NCBI GenBank assembly: GCA_023251875.1
Contig: JAHEXY010000003.1
Location: 372,001-436,000, forward strand
Length of the DNA: 64,000 bases
Direction: 5' to 3'
From: Bacteroidota bacterium
GTDB taxonomy: Bacteria; Bacteroidota; Bacteroidia; JAHEXY01
Part shown: positions 42,868 to 51,118 of the stretch, piece after piece
How positions within the stretch are numbered: position 1 is the stretch's first letter
Layout of the letters: every line of letters begins with the position of its first letter
Position numbers and translations under genes: made by a program
Notes under the pieces: model-generated
What the model was told of the DNA's origin: nothing
What the model saw: the letters and a program-made list of their open reading frames with translations, nothing else
The model's database searches: none

Positions 42868-43923
42868 ATGATTGAAGATATAAAAATTGGAAATTTTACA
42901 ATAGGTTTATCCCATAAACCCTTTATTATTGCTGAAATGTCTGGTAATCATAACCAGTCTATTGACCGAGCATTTGCAATTGTTGATGCCGCTGCAAAAG
43001 CAGGTGCTCATGCATTAAAACTTCAAACCTATACTCCAGACACCATTACCATAAACCATTCCGGAGGATTGTTCTCAATAAATGACAATTCTTCTCTTTG
43101 GAACAATCGTAATTTATATGATTTATATAAAGAAGCGCACACACCTTGGGAATGGCATAAACCAATTTTTGATTATGCCCATAAAAAAGGAATGATTATT
43201 TTTAGTACTCCTTTTGATGAAACTGCTGTTGATTTTTTAGAAGAGCTAAATGTTCCTGCATACAAAGTGGCTTCTTTTGAAAATAATCACCTTCCATTAC
43301 TTAGAAAAATTGCATCTACAAAAAAACCTGTTATTATTTCTTCAGGCCTCTCAACATTAAATACATTAGAAGAGGCAATAAATACTTTGAGAGAAAATGG
43401 TGCTAAAGAAATAGTTTTATTAAAATGTACAAGCACATATCCTGCCAGCCCTGAAAACACAAATTTAAGAACCATTCCACACATGTCATCAATATTTAAT
43501 TGCCATGTTGGTTTGTCTGATCATACCATGGGAATTGGCGCTGCAATTGCATCTGTTGCAATGGGGGCACGAGTAATAGAAAAACATTTTACAATTAGCA
43601 GAGCAGATGGAGGTGTTGATAGTACATTTTCTATTGAACCTGATGAGTTAAAAAATCTAGTTGTAGAGAGCGAAAGAGCCTTTCTTTCATTAGGGCATAT
43701 TCAATATGGAATACAAAAAGATGAAGAAAAAAGCATACGATTTAAAAGGTCTATTTATATAGTTAAAGACATTCAAAAGGGTGAAGAATTTACTAAAGAA
43801 AATATACGTATTATCAGACCGGGAGATGGACTATCTCCTCGATATTTTGAAATAATAATTGGAAAAAAAGCAAATAAAAATTTAACAACAGGCACACCAT
43901 TAACTTGGAATAATTTAATATAA
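42868..43923 (+). CDS. pseI: Pseudaminic acid synthase (PseI/NeuB family)
   Basis: A 351-residue enzyme that condenses PEP with a six-carbon sugar to form a nine-carbon nonulosonic acid. The N-terminal NeuB barrel begins with FIIAEMSGNHNQSIDRAF and contains ALKLQTYTPDTI, IIFSTPFDETAVDFLEEL, KVASFE and GLSDHTMGIGAAIASVAMGA. RVIEKHFTISRADGGVDSTF is nearer to PseI than to NeuB. The C-terminal SAF antifreeze-like domain (from ~290) has RSIYIVKDIQKGEEFTKENI and RPGDGL. It follows the double-GNAT gene across a repeat; the methyltransferase gene begins 10 bp after its stop. Confidence 0.93.
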   Translation: MIEDIKIGNFTIGLSHKPFIIAEMSGNHNQSIDRAFAIVDAAAKAGAHALKLQTYTPDTITINHSGGLFSINDNSSLWNNRNLYDLYKEAHTPWEWHKPIFDYAHKKGMIIFSTPFDETAVDFLEELNVPAYKVASFENNHLPLLRKIASTKKPVIISSGLSTLNTLEEAINTLRENGAKEIVLLKCTSTYPASPENTNLRTIPHMSSIFNCHVGLSDHTMGIGAAIASVAMGARVIEKHFTISRADGGVDSTFSIEPDELKNLVVESERAFLSLGHIQYGIQKDEEKSIRFKRSIYIVKDIQKGEEFTKENIRIIRPGDGLSPRYFEIIIGKKANKNLTTGTPLTWNNLI

Positions 43924-43933
43924 TCAGAAACCT

Positions 43934-44701
43934 ATGAACAATAATGAAACCAAAACAGACTTTTTAATGGCTAGAATAAGCCAAAACGAAAACAATCAAA
44001 CAGTTGATATCAATAAATGGGCATTTGAAAAAATAAAGAATACGGATGAAAAAATAAATATTTTAGAATTGTGTTGCGGCACAGGAAAACAAACAGAATA
44101 TTTAGTTCAAAAGTTTCCAAATGCCACTATATCATGTTTAGATATTTCAATTGATGCTATTAGTGCAGTAAAAAATAAATTTCATTCTCATGATTCAAGA
44201 ATGAAATTTTTTAATACAGGAATTGATGATTTCTTTAAAAACAATGAAGAAAAATTTGATATCATTTTTTGTTCGTATGGCTTATACTATTCTAGAGATA
44301 TGGATTATGTATTAGCAAAAATTAATGAATCATTAAATAATAGTGGAAGGTTGGTCGTAATGGGGCCTTATGGAGAAAATAACAAACAGCTTTTTGATAT
44401 ACTTTTAAGTTTAAAAGTAAAACTCCCTGATTTAGTAATTTCATCCTCTTCAACATTTATGCGTGAAAAGGTTTTGGGTTTTTCTATTAATAATTGTAAT
44501 GCCATCCAAATTTATACTACTCAAAATAACATTATTTGGGAAAATGTTGAAAGTGTAATGAATTATTGGAAAAATTCCACTTTTTATAATTCATCCATTG
44601 AACAAGAGTTTCAAAAAATAGTAGAAGCTCAAATCAATAGCAGTGGTAAATTTATAAATGAAAAAAAAATAATGTTAATTGTAGCAACAAAAAATGCTTG
44701 A
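43934..44701 (+). CDS. SAM-dependent class I methyltransferase
   Basis: A 255-residue protein with motif I ILELCCGTGKQTEYL, the acidic residue of motif II in SCLDIS, and motif III near FDIIFCSYGLYYS. The fold is a class I (UbiE-like) methyltransferase. Between PseI and a PIG-L deacetylase it probably methylates a nonulosonic acid or its N-acyl group; this is inferred from position. It overlaps the next gene by 8 bp, so the pair is likely made together. Confidence 0.87.
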   Translation: MNNNETKTDFLMARISQNENNQTVDINKWAFEKIKNTDEKINILELCCGTGKQTEYLVQKFPNATISCLDISIDAISAVKNKFHSHDSRMKFFNTGIDDFFKNNEEKFDIIFCSYGLYYSRDMDYVLAKINESLNNSGRLVVMGPYGENNKQLFDILLSLKVKLPDLVISSSSTFMREKVLGFSINNCNAIQIYTTQNNIIWENVESVMNYWKNSTFYNSSIEQEFQKIVEAQINSSGKFINEKKIMLIVATKNA

Positions 44702-45410
44702 ATCTCTAAAAAATAAAAGACTTATGCTCGTTGTAGCTCATCCTGATGATGAGTTATTAGGATTAGGCGCAACCATGCATCGTTTAATCAATGAATTTAA
44801 AGTAACAGCTCACGTTGTTATATTAGGAGAAGGTATTACATCTCGATCCGATAATCGAGATGTAGAAAAATGGCAAGAACAACTTAGCATTCATAAACAG
44901 AATATAAAAAATGCCCAGGCTGCAATCGGATATCAAAGTATGAGCATATTAGACTTTCCTGATAATCGATTCGATACAGTTGCTTTGCTTGATATTACTA
45001 AAGTAATCGAAAAAGAAAAAGAAAATTTTAAACCCAACACCATTTTCACCCATCATGGAGGAGATGTAAATATTGATCATCAAAAAACCTTTGAGGCTGT
45101 AATAACAGCATGCAGGCCAATGAAACATGAGAATGTAAAGAACATTATTACATTTGAAACACCTTCCGGAACTGAATGGAGAGCGTCATCAGATCCGAAA
45201 CACTTTATTCCTAATCTCTTTTTTGAAATTTCAGAAAAAGACCTTCAAGCAAAAATAAAAGGCATGGAATCTTACGAATTTGAAAAGCGCCAATTCCCAC
45301 ATCCACGATCACCCGAAGCCTTAAAAATTCAAGCACAAAGATGGGGAATATCAATAGGATGTGAGCTTGCAGAAGCATTCTATTTGGTAAGAAGCAGACA
45401 ACTCCTATAA
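44694..45410 (+). CDS. PIG-L family N-deacetylase
   Basis: A 238-residue zinc-dependent de-N-acetylase. The metal-binding motif AHPDDELLGLGATM and the later HHGGDVNIDHQKTF with the third His are intact. Family members remove acetyl groups from GlcNAc derivatives or other amino sugars. Coupled to the methyltransferase gene, it may strip an N-acetyl group from the nonulosonic acid so another acyl group can be placed. The substrate is not known. Confidence 0.88.
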   Translation: MLESLKNKRLMLVVAHPDDELLGLGATMHRLINEFKVTAHVVILGEGITSRSDNRDVEKWQEQLSIHKQNIKNAQAAIGYQSMSILDFPDNRFDTVALLDITKVIEKEKENFKPNTIFTHHGGDVNIDHQKTFEAVITACRPMKHENVKNIITFETPSGTEWRASSDPKHFIPNLFFEISEKDLQAKIKGMESYEFEKRQFPHPRSPEALKIQAQRWGISIGCELAEAFYLVRSRQLL

Positions 45411-45431
45411 AAAAATAATCACAAAAAAAAT

Positions 45432-46706
45432 TTGGAATCTTTTTCACTACTCAAATTTCTTAAAGACAATTCATATTTAAACCAATCTAGATATGATAAT
45501 CTGCGTTATGAACTTGATAAACGCTTGTATTATTATGGAAACCATTTTAAATATCCACATGAAATTAATGATACCCAATATAAAACTCAACTCTTCTCTT
45601 ATTTAATATACTTAGTTACACTTTATAAAATTAGTCAAACCCAAAAATCAGAAATCAAAGGAGAGGTAATTGTATCTAATTCTTATTTCACTGTAAATGA
45701 TGAGTTAAAAAAACTAGGTTATAAAGTATTTGATCCCAGCTGGCAAATTAGTCGGGATGGCAATGTGCTAAGCAATTTTGAAATATTTTTTAAAGGTGAG
45801 AAAATTAAGTCTAGTTTAAAGAATTCAAATTTTAGAGAACTAATTAAGGAAGATTTTATAAATGAAATAACGCAATATGAAGATGTATTGAAAAAATTAT
45901 TTCAACACAAAAAAGTAAAGTCCATATTTGTTCCAAATGATCTTGGTTTTTTTGAAAATCTATCTATTCAAATATGTAAACAAATTAGTATTCCTTCATT
46001 TATTTTTCTTCACGGACTTCCAGCAATATATAATCAAATTGACAACCATCGCTCTGATTACTTAATTGTTTGGGGAGAAAAAATAAAAGAGAATTATGTA
46101 AAATCAGGAATGAATGCAAATAAAATATTTGTTTCTGGCCATCCTTATTATAAACAACAAAAGCTAACTCAGTTAAAATTTTCTCTTGACAATATCCTCG
46201 TTTTAACCAAATCATTAAATGGAGTTCATTATAGTGACGGAGCTATTTTAGGAGATAGATCTAATTTAATTTTATTTCTATATTCTGTTGAAAAAAGCCT
46301 GAGAAAATTTGGGGTAAAATCAGTTCGTTTTAGGCCCCATCCATGCGAAAATGGAAATTGGTATTTGAAATACATTAATAATGATTTTTATAAATTGGAT
46401 GAAGATAATTTACAACAATCCATTCAAAAATCGAGTTTAGTTATTGGTCCTACATCTACTGTTTTTTTAGAAAGCTTGTACTATGGAGTAGATTATGTTA
46501 TTTATGAGCCTTCTTTAAATAATATAGATATTGCCAATTATCCACTTGTTCCTCCATTTGATGGGTCTGATTCAAAAATACCGGTTTCAAAAAATGAAGA
46601 TGAACTCGAATACATTCTTAAAAATAAAATTAGGGTTGATGCAACATGTTTTAATGACTATATAACATGTCCCTTTGATTTAAACTTTATAAAAAAACTT
46701 ATTTAA
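45432..46706 (+). CDS. GT-B-like glycosyltransferase/capsule biosynthesis protein
   Basis: A 424-residue soluble protein. The C-half reads like a GT-B donor-binding domain: FVSGHPYYKQQK, ILVLTKSLNGVHYSDG, RFRPHPCENGNW and SSLVIGPTSTVFLESLYYG, where the Ser/Thr-rich turn and HP motif recall sialyltransferase or capsule transferase families. It may transfer the nonulosonic acid made by the neighbouring genes; no family can be named with certainty. No ATG is available: the frame opens at TTG 45432, 21 bp after the PIG-L stop. Its last five codons lie in a direct repeat that recurs beyond the HipBA genes. Confidence 0.7.
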   Translation: MESFSLLKFLKDNSYLNQSRYDNLRYELDKRLYYYGNHFKYPHEINDTQYKTQLFSYLIYLVTLYKISQTQKSEIKGEVIVSNSYFTVNDELKKLGYKVFDPSWQISRDGNVLSNFEIFFKGEKIKSSLKNSNFRELIKEDFINEITQYEDVLKKLFQHKKVKSIFVPNDLGFFENLSIQICKQISIPSFIFLHGLPAIYNQIDNHRSDYLIVWGEKIKENYVKSGMNANKIFVSGHPYYKQQKLTQLKFSLDNILVLTKSLNGVHYSDGAILGDRSNLILFLYSVEKSLRKFGVKSVRFRPHPCENGNWYLKYINNDFYKLDEDNLQQSIQKSSLVIGPTSTVFLESLYYGVDYVIYEPSLNNIDIANYPLVPPFDGSDSKIPVSKNEDELEYILKNKIRVDATCFNDYITCPFDLNFIKKLI

Positions 46707-46874
46707 AAAATGAAAGACTATACAACAGATAATTTCTTCCGTCTTCGGACTTCCGTCTTCGGTCTTCGGTCTTCCGTCTTCCGTCTTCGGTCTTCCGTCT
46801 TCGGTCTTCCGTCTTCCGTCTTCGGACTTCCGTCTTCTGTCTTCCAACTTTTTAATAATAAATAATCAATTGGC
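46690..46874 (+). repeat. Left direct repeat bracketing HipBA, with 15-copy 7-bp minisatellite
   Basis: The first 50 bp (46690-46739) are identical to 48406-48455. Then fifteen 7-bp units of the GTCTTCC/GTCTTCG/GACTTCC type run from 46741 to 46845. The final 36 bp (46839-46874) match 48492-48527 with two differences. The stop codon of the GT-B-like gene is inside the left part. Confidence 0.9.
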
Positions 46875-46943
46875 TAATGTATGAAATGTTATTACCAGCC
46901 ATTATATTAGCCATAAACTAAAATAATTTAATTAACAGCCAAA

Positions 46944-47270
46944 ATGTTATCCGATCAATTTGTTAACCTTGATGTTTTTAATCCACATGCCATAGCAAAA
47001 CAAATAGCTATGCGTGTACGCGAAAAACGATTGTCATTAAATCTTACACAACAAGCATTGGCTAAAAAGGCTGGCCTTAGTTTAGGTTCTTTAAAAAGAT
47101 TTGAAAACCGGTATGAAATATCATTGAATCACTTGTTGTTACTGGCTATTTCGCTTCAGGCTACAGAGGAATTTATGCAATTATTTTCAGTCACCATTTA
47201 TCAAAGTGTTGATGATGTGGTAAACCAAAAACAGTTATCGAAAAAGAAACGGGGAAGAAAAAATGTTTAA
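46944..47270 (+). CDS. hipB: HipB-like helix-turn-helix antitoxin
   Basis: A 108-residue protein with an XRE-type HTH at about 22-75: AMRVREKRLSLNLTQQALAK, then KAGLSLGSLKRFENRYEISL. HipB-type proteins bind operators, repress the operon and bind HipA. The basic tail (KKKRGRKNV) is typical. Its end overlaps the HipA ATG by 8 bp. Upstream, GGCTAAT (46872-46878) and ATTAGCC (46906-46912) form an inverted pair that may be its operator. The module lies inside the polysaccharide cluster, between direct repeats. Confidence 0.9.
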   Translation: MLSDQFVNLDVFNPHAIAKQIAMRVREKRLSLNLTQQALAKKAGLSLGSLKRFENRYEISLNHLLLLAISLQATEEFMQLFSVTIYQSVDDVVNQKQLSKKKRGRKNV

Positions 47271-48360
47271 CCCGGTTAAAAAGATACGCATTACTATCTT
47301 TGACAAAATTGTTGGGCAAATGGCAGTATCAACTGATCAGCGAGCTGTTTTTGAATACGACACTCACTGGTTGCAAAACGGTTTTTCTATATCTCCTTTT
47401 TATCTTCCTCTAAAACCTGATGTGTTTGTTGCAAAACAAAACCCTTTTAACGGACTTTTTGGAGTGTTTAACGATAGTATACCTGACGGATGGGGTAATC
47501 TTTTAATTGATAGGTTATTATTGAAACAAGGCACAAATCCTAAAACACTTTCAATAATAGACAGGTTAAGTATTGTTGGAAAAAGTGGAATGGGGGCTTT
47601 ATGCTATGAGCCGGATAATAGTTTTAAAACAGATTTAGACACCAATGAATTAGATTTCTTTGCCGCAGAAATTTCGAAAATATTAAAAGAGCAAGAGTCC
47701 GATTCCTTAGAAATTTTGGTTAATAAAAATGGTTCATCCGGAGGAGCACGTCCAAAAGTGTTAATTACAATAGGTGACGAAAATTGGATGGTGAAGTTCC
47801 CTTCATCTTTTGATTCATCTGATTTTGGACAAATTGAATACCACTATGCCTTAATAGCAAAGCAATGTGGTGTTGAAATGCCCGAAACAAGATTGTTTGA
47901 AAATAAATACTTTGGAGTAAAACGTTTTGACAAGCATCAAAATTCGCGCTTTCATGTGCACTCTATTGCCGGCTTACTTTATGCCGATTATAGACTGCCG
48001 TCACTTGATTATACAGAGCTGATAAAAGCTGCTTGGGCATTAACACAAAATATAGAAGAAGTAAAAAAAATATTTCGCCTTATGATTTTTAATGTACTTA
48101 CGGGTAATAAAGATGATCATGCCAAGAATTTTTCGTTTATTTTCACAAACAATCAGTGGCAATTTGCTCCAGCTTATGATTTAACTCCCAGCTATGGTAT
48201 CAATGGAAATCATTCAACTACTATTATGGGGCAAGGCAATCCAACAAAAAGCAATATAATGGAAGTTGCAAAACAAGCCGGCATCAAAGAAAAAACTGCA
48301 AGAGAAATTTTTGAAGAAGTATATGAAAATTGTGCAGCAATTAGGGTTGTAAATTTTTGA
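47263..48360 (+). CDS. hipA: HipA-like serine/threonine kinase toxin
   Basis: A 365-residue HipA-family kinase, somewhat shorter than E. coli HipA (440). The N-terminal domain has PFNGLFGVFNDSIPDGWGNL; a Gly-rich loop follows in VGKSGMGALCYEP. The kinase core has SSGGARPKVL, the ATP-binding Lys in WMVKFPS, the catalytic Asp in LTGNKDDHAKNFSF and the metal-binding Asp in APAYDLTPSYG. HipA phosphorylates glutamyl-tRNA synthetase and induces dormancy; other family members have other targets. All core residues are present, so it should be active. The C-terminus looks a little early and may be trimmed. Confidence 0.9.
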   Translation: MFNPVKKIRITIFDKIVGQMAVSTDQRAVFEYDTHWLQNGFSISPFYLPLKPDVFVAKQNPFNGLFGVFNDSIPDGWGNLLIDRLLLKQGTNPKTLSIIDRLSIVGKSGMGALCYEPDNSFKTDLDTNELDFFAAEISKILKEQESDSLEILVNKNGSSGGARPKVLITIGDENWMVKFPSSFDSSDFGQIEYHYALIAKQCGVEMPETRLFENKYFGVKRFDKHQNSRFHVHSIAGLLYADYRLPSLDYTELIKAAWALTQNIEEVKKIFRLMIFNVLTGNKDDHAKNFSFIFTNNQWQFAPAYDLTPSYGINGNHSTTIMGQGNPTKSNIMEVAKQAGIKEKTAREIFEEVYENCAAIRVVNF

Positions 48361-48405
48361 TTTATAAAGATATTGATCATTCTAAACAGTGAAAATAGAT
48401 CATGG

Positions 48406-48527
48406 TAAAAAAACTTATTTAAAAAATGAAAGACTATACAACAGATAATTTCTTCGGTCTTCGGACTTCGGTCTTCGATCTTCGAACTTTGGTCTTCCAA
48501 CTTTTTAATAATTAATAATCCATTGGC
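48406..48527 (+). repeat. Right direct repeat bracketing HipBA, with 6-unit 7-bp minisatellite
   Basis: It repeats the left copy: 50 identical bases (48406-48455), a shorter run of degenerate 7-bp units (48457-48498) and the shared right end (48492-48527). It contains a copy of the last five codons of the GT-B-like gene, so the duplication started from the left side. The TTG start of the flippase gene is at its right edge. Confidence 0.9.
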
Positions 48528-50082
48528 CAAATCCTACAACAATAAAATACTCTTAATATACTTAACCAAATCTGTTGGCATCATTACCGGATTTTTATCC
48601 ATGTTAATGGTTGTTCCTAAGCTTACCTCTAATCCTGATATTTATGGTATTTATACCGTATGCATTAGCCTTAGTATGTTTTTTTCGTATGCCGATTTAG
48701 GTTTTTTAGCAGCCGGACAAAAATATGCAGCCGAATTTTTTGCTCAAAAAAATTTAAATAAAGAAATGCGAGTGATTGGTTTTGTTCTATTCTTTTTGGG
48801 AATTTTTATGTTGCTATCAAGTATTATATTATTATTTGTTGCATACAATCCTGCAATTCTAATAAAATCTAATAATGTAAATGATTTAGCCATTAGCAGT
48901 AAACTACTAACTATATTAGCATTATCCTCTATTGTTATTTTACTTCAACGATTCAACTCCTTGGTATATTCAATTAGAATTGAAGATTATATTTATCAAT
49001 CAATAGATGTTGCGGCTAATCTTTTAAAAATACTGAGTATTCAATTTTTTATAACAAAAAACACGTATGATATTGTTGGTTATTTTTTTACAATACAAAT
49101 TCTATCATTGTTTTCAAGTATGCTAAGCGTAGCAATTGCAACTAAAAAATATAATTATAATATAAAACAGTTTTTAAGTTATTTTCGGTTTTCAAAAGAG
49201 ATGTATATTCTAACAAAAACCTTAGCTTTTAGTTCGTTATTAACTACCATTGCATGGATATTGTATTTTGAATTAGATGCTGTAATTTTAAGCACTTTTT
49301 ACGGTGTAAAAATAGTTGCTATGTATGCCATAGGATTTACTTTTTTATCATTTACTAGAAATTTATACAACACAATATATTCTCCATTCTTATCACGATT
49401 CAACCATTTTGTTGGCGATAATGATGATGAAGGTTTATACCAAACATTCCGTTTTTTAATTAAAGTAACTTTTCCTTTATGCATCATACCTCCAATGGTT
49501 TTAATTTTTTATATGAAAAACATTGTAGTAACATGGGTTGGATACGATTATTTATCTTCTATTTTTATTTGTCAACTTTTTCTTATAACAACAGCATTAA
49601 CCGGATTGTCAATTCCAATTGGTTATATGATTATTGCAAAATCACAAAACACCATTTTACGTATTAATGCTATTATTTTACCTGTAATTTTTTATACCAG
49701 TTTGGCTGTACTAAATTTTTATGTGGGTGAGAGAAGTTTAGCCATTGCAAAAGTAATTACCATTTTTTGCAGCTTAATTTTAGTTCTTTATTTTATCCAC
49801 AAAATATTGGGAAGTAAGATTCTAAAATTTTATAAAGAAGCAACTAAAACTATTTTACTTCCAATACTTTCTATGGCAATTATATTTTGGCTATTGCCAA
49901 ATTCTCAAAACATAGAGCCGAAAACCTTTAATGCATATTATACACTTGCTTGGAATATAATACCTGCATTATTAATACCTCTGCTAGTATATTATTTAAT
50001 GGAAACGCAAACGAGAGTTTTTGTGTTTACCGGATTAACAAATACCTTTAAATCCCTTAAATTTAGGTATACTAATGCATAG
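48523..50082 (+). CDS. Wzx-like polysaccharide flippase (MATE/MOP superfamily)
   Basis: A 519-residue membrane protein with about fourteen helices and the opening ILLIYLTKSVGIITGFLSML. It should flip the lipid-linked repeat unit across the inner membrane. The segment FFSYADLGFLAAGQKYAAEF is typical of Wzx/PST-family proteins. No ATG is available near the first helix; the frame opens at TTG 48523 at the very end of the right direct repeat. It overlaps the next glycosyltransferase gene by 8 bp. A Wzy-like polymerase lies at 59112, so the cluster has the parts of a Wzx/Wzy system. Confidence 0.88.
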   Translation: MAKSYNNKILLIYLTKSVGIITGFLSMLMVVPKLTSNPDIYGIYTVCISLSMFFSYADLGFLAAGQKYAAEFFAQKNLNKEMRVIGFVLFFLGIFMLLSSIILLFVAYNPAILIKSNNVNDLAISSKLLTILALSSIVILLQRFNSLVYSIRIEDYIYQSIDVAANLLKILSIQFFITKNTYDIVGYFFTIQILSLFSSMLSVAIATKKYNYNIKQFLSYFRFSKEMYILTKTLAFSSLLTTIAWILYFELDAVILSTFYGVKIVAMYAIGFTFLSFTRNLYNTIYSPFLSRFNHFVGDNDDEGLYQTFRFLIKVTFPLCIIPPMVLIFYMKNIVVTWVGYDYLSSIFICQLFLITTALTGLSIPIGYMIIAKSQNTILRINAIILPVIFYTSLAVLNFYVGERSLAIAKVITIFCSLILVLYFIHKILGSKILKFYKEATKTILLPILSMAIIFWLLPNSQNIEPKTFNAYYTLAWNIIPALLIPLLVYYLMETQTRVFVFTGLTNTFKSLKFRYTNA

Positions 50083-51112
50083 GCTTTCAATCTGTATTCC
50101 CACCTATAACAGAGCAGCACATCTAACAAATTGTTTGCAATCTATTATCTCAATTAACCATGCTCCTCAATTTGATTTCGAGATTTGTGTTTCTGATAAT
50201 TGTTCTACAGATAATACAGAACAGGTAGTACGTGATGCACAACAAAAAATAGCTATTAAGTATCAGAAAAACAGCACAAACATTGGAATGACGAAAAATT
50301 TTTTGAATGTTGTTAAAATGGCCGATGGGGAATTTGTATGGCTTATAGGTGATGACGATCTTTTATTGCCCAATACTTTTACCCGTCTTTTTGAATTGCT
50401 GAATACATATCCCAAAATTGATTTTTTTTACCTGAATTCATATCATCTAACAACAGAATTTGTTTTTTCATTTCCCCAACCCTTTAATACGGAAAACTTA
50501 CCTAAAAATATGAAGCCATTTTCAAAATATACGAAAAGCGGAGAAATGAGATTTTTAGATTTGATAGACCCTGCCATTTCGTTTGATTTTTTAGGTGGGA
50601 TATTTCTTTCTGTTTTTAGAAGGAGTAATTGGGTTGAAAACACAAATGCACTTGATCAATCTGCTATAAATGATTCTCGTACTTTTTCATATTTTGATAA
50701 TACATTTCCACATCTAAAAATATATGCCAAGGCATTTTCTAAATCAAAAGCGTATTTTAATACCGAACCACTGAGCGTTTGTCTTACGGGTGCCCGTGAA
50801 TGGTCGCCAATGCAGCCATTAGTAATGAGTATTCGATTAATTGAAGCATTAGATGAATACAAAAAAAACGGATTATCTTATTTCAAATATCTGTACTGTA
50901 AAAATTATGCCCTTAATAATTTTATCCCTGATATTGGATCAATGGTTTATTATAAAAAAACAGGTTTGGAATACATCAACCCAATAAAGCTAGTTTTTGA
51001 AAATTGCCTTTTCCCTAATTTTTATTTTTCTTTGATTCATTTTATTTTTCGAAAGTTTATTATTCTTTTGAAAAAATCAGTACCTAAAACCATTGCAATT
51101 TTTAAAAAATAA
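50075..51112 (+). CDS. Family 2 glycosyltransferase (abequosyltransferase-like)
   Basis: A 345-residue GT-A enzyme with LSICIPTYNRAAHLTNCLQS, the nucleotide-binding SDNCSTDNT, and the metal-binding motif in WLIGDDDLLLPNT. GDDD with an acidic-rich loop is also found in transferases for dideoxyhexoses such as abequose (WbaV-like), and the next genes make a CDP-3,6-dideoxyhexose, so this is the best candidate to add that sugar. That assignment is inference. The gene overlaps the flippase gene by 8 bp and is followed after 6 bp by rfbH. Confidence 0.85.
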   Translation: MHRLSICIPTYNRAAHLTNCLQSIISINHAPQFDFEICVSDNCSTDNTEQVVRDAQQKIAIKYQKNSTNIGMTKNFLNVVKMADGEFVWLIGDDDLLLPNTFTRLFELLNTYPKIDFFYLNSYHLTTEFVFSFPQPFNTENLPKNMKPFSKYTKSGEMRFLDLIDPAISFDFLGGIFLSVFRRSNWVENTNALDQSAINDSRTFSYFDNTFPHLKIYAKAFSKSKAYFNTEPLSVCLTGAREWSPMQPLVMSIRLIEALDEYKKNGLSYFKYLYCKNYALNNFIPDIGSMVYYKKTGLEYINPIKLVFENCLFPNFYFSLIHFIFRKFIILLKKSVPKTIAIFKK

Positions 51113-51118
51113 TCCATA

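Noticed and set aside
46735-46850. CRISPR array
   Set aside because: The repeats are 7-bp units without spacers, and no cas gene is near.
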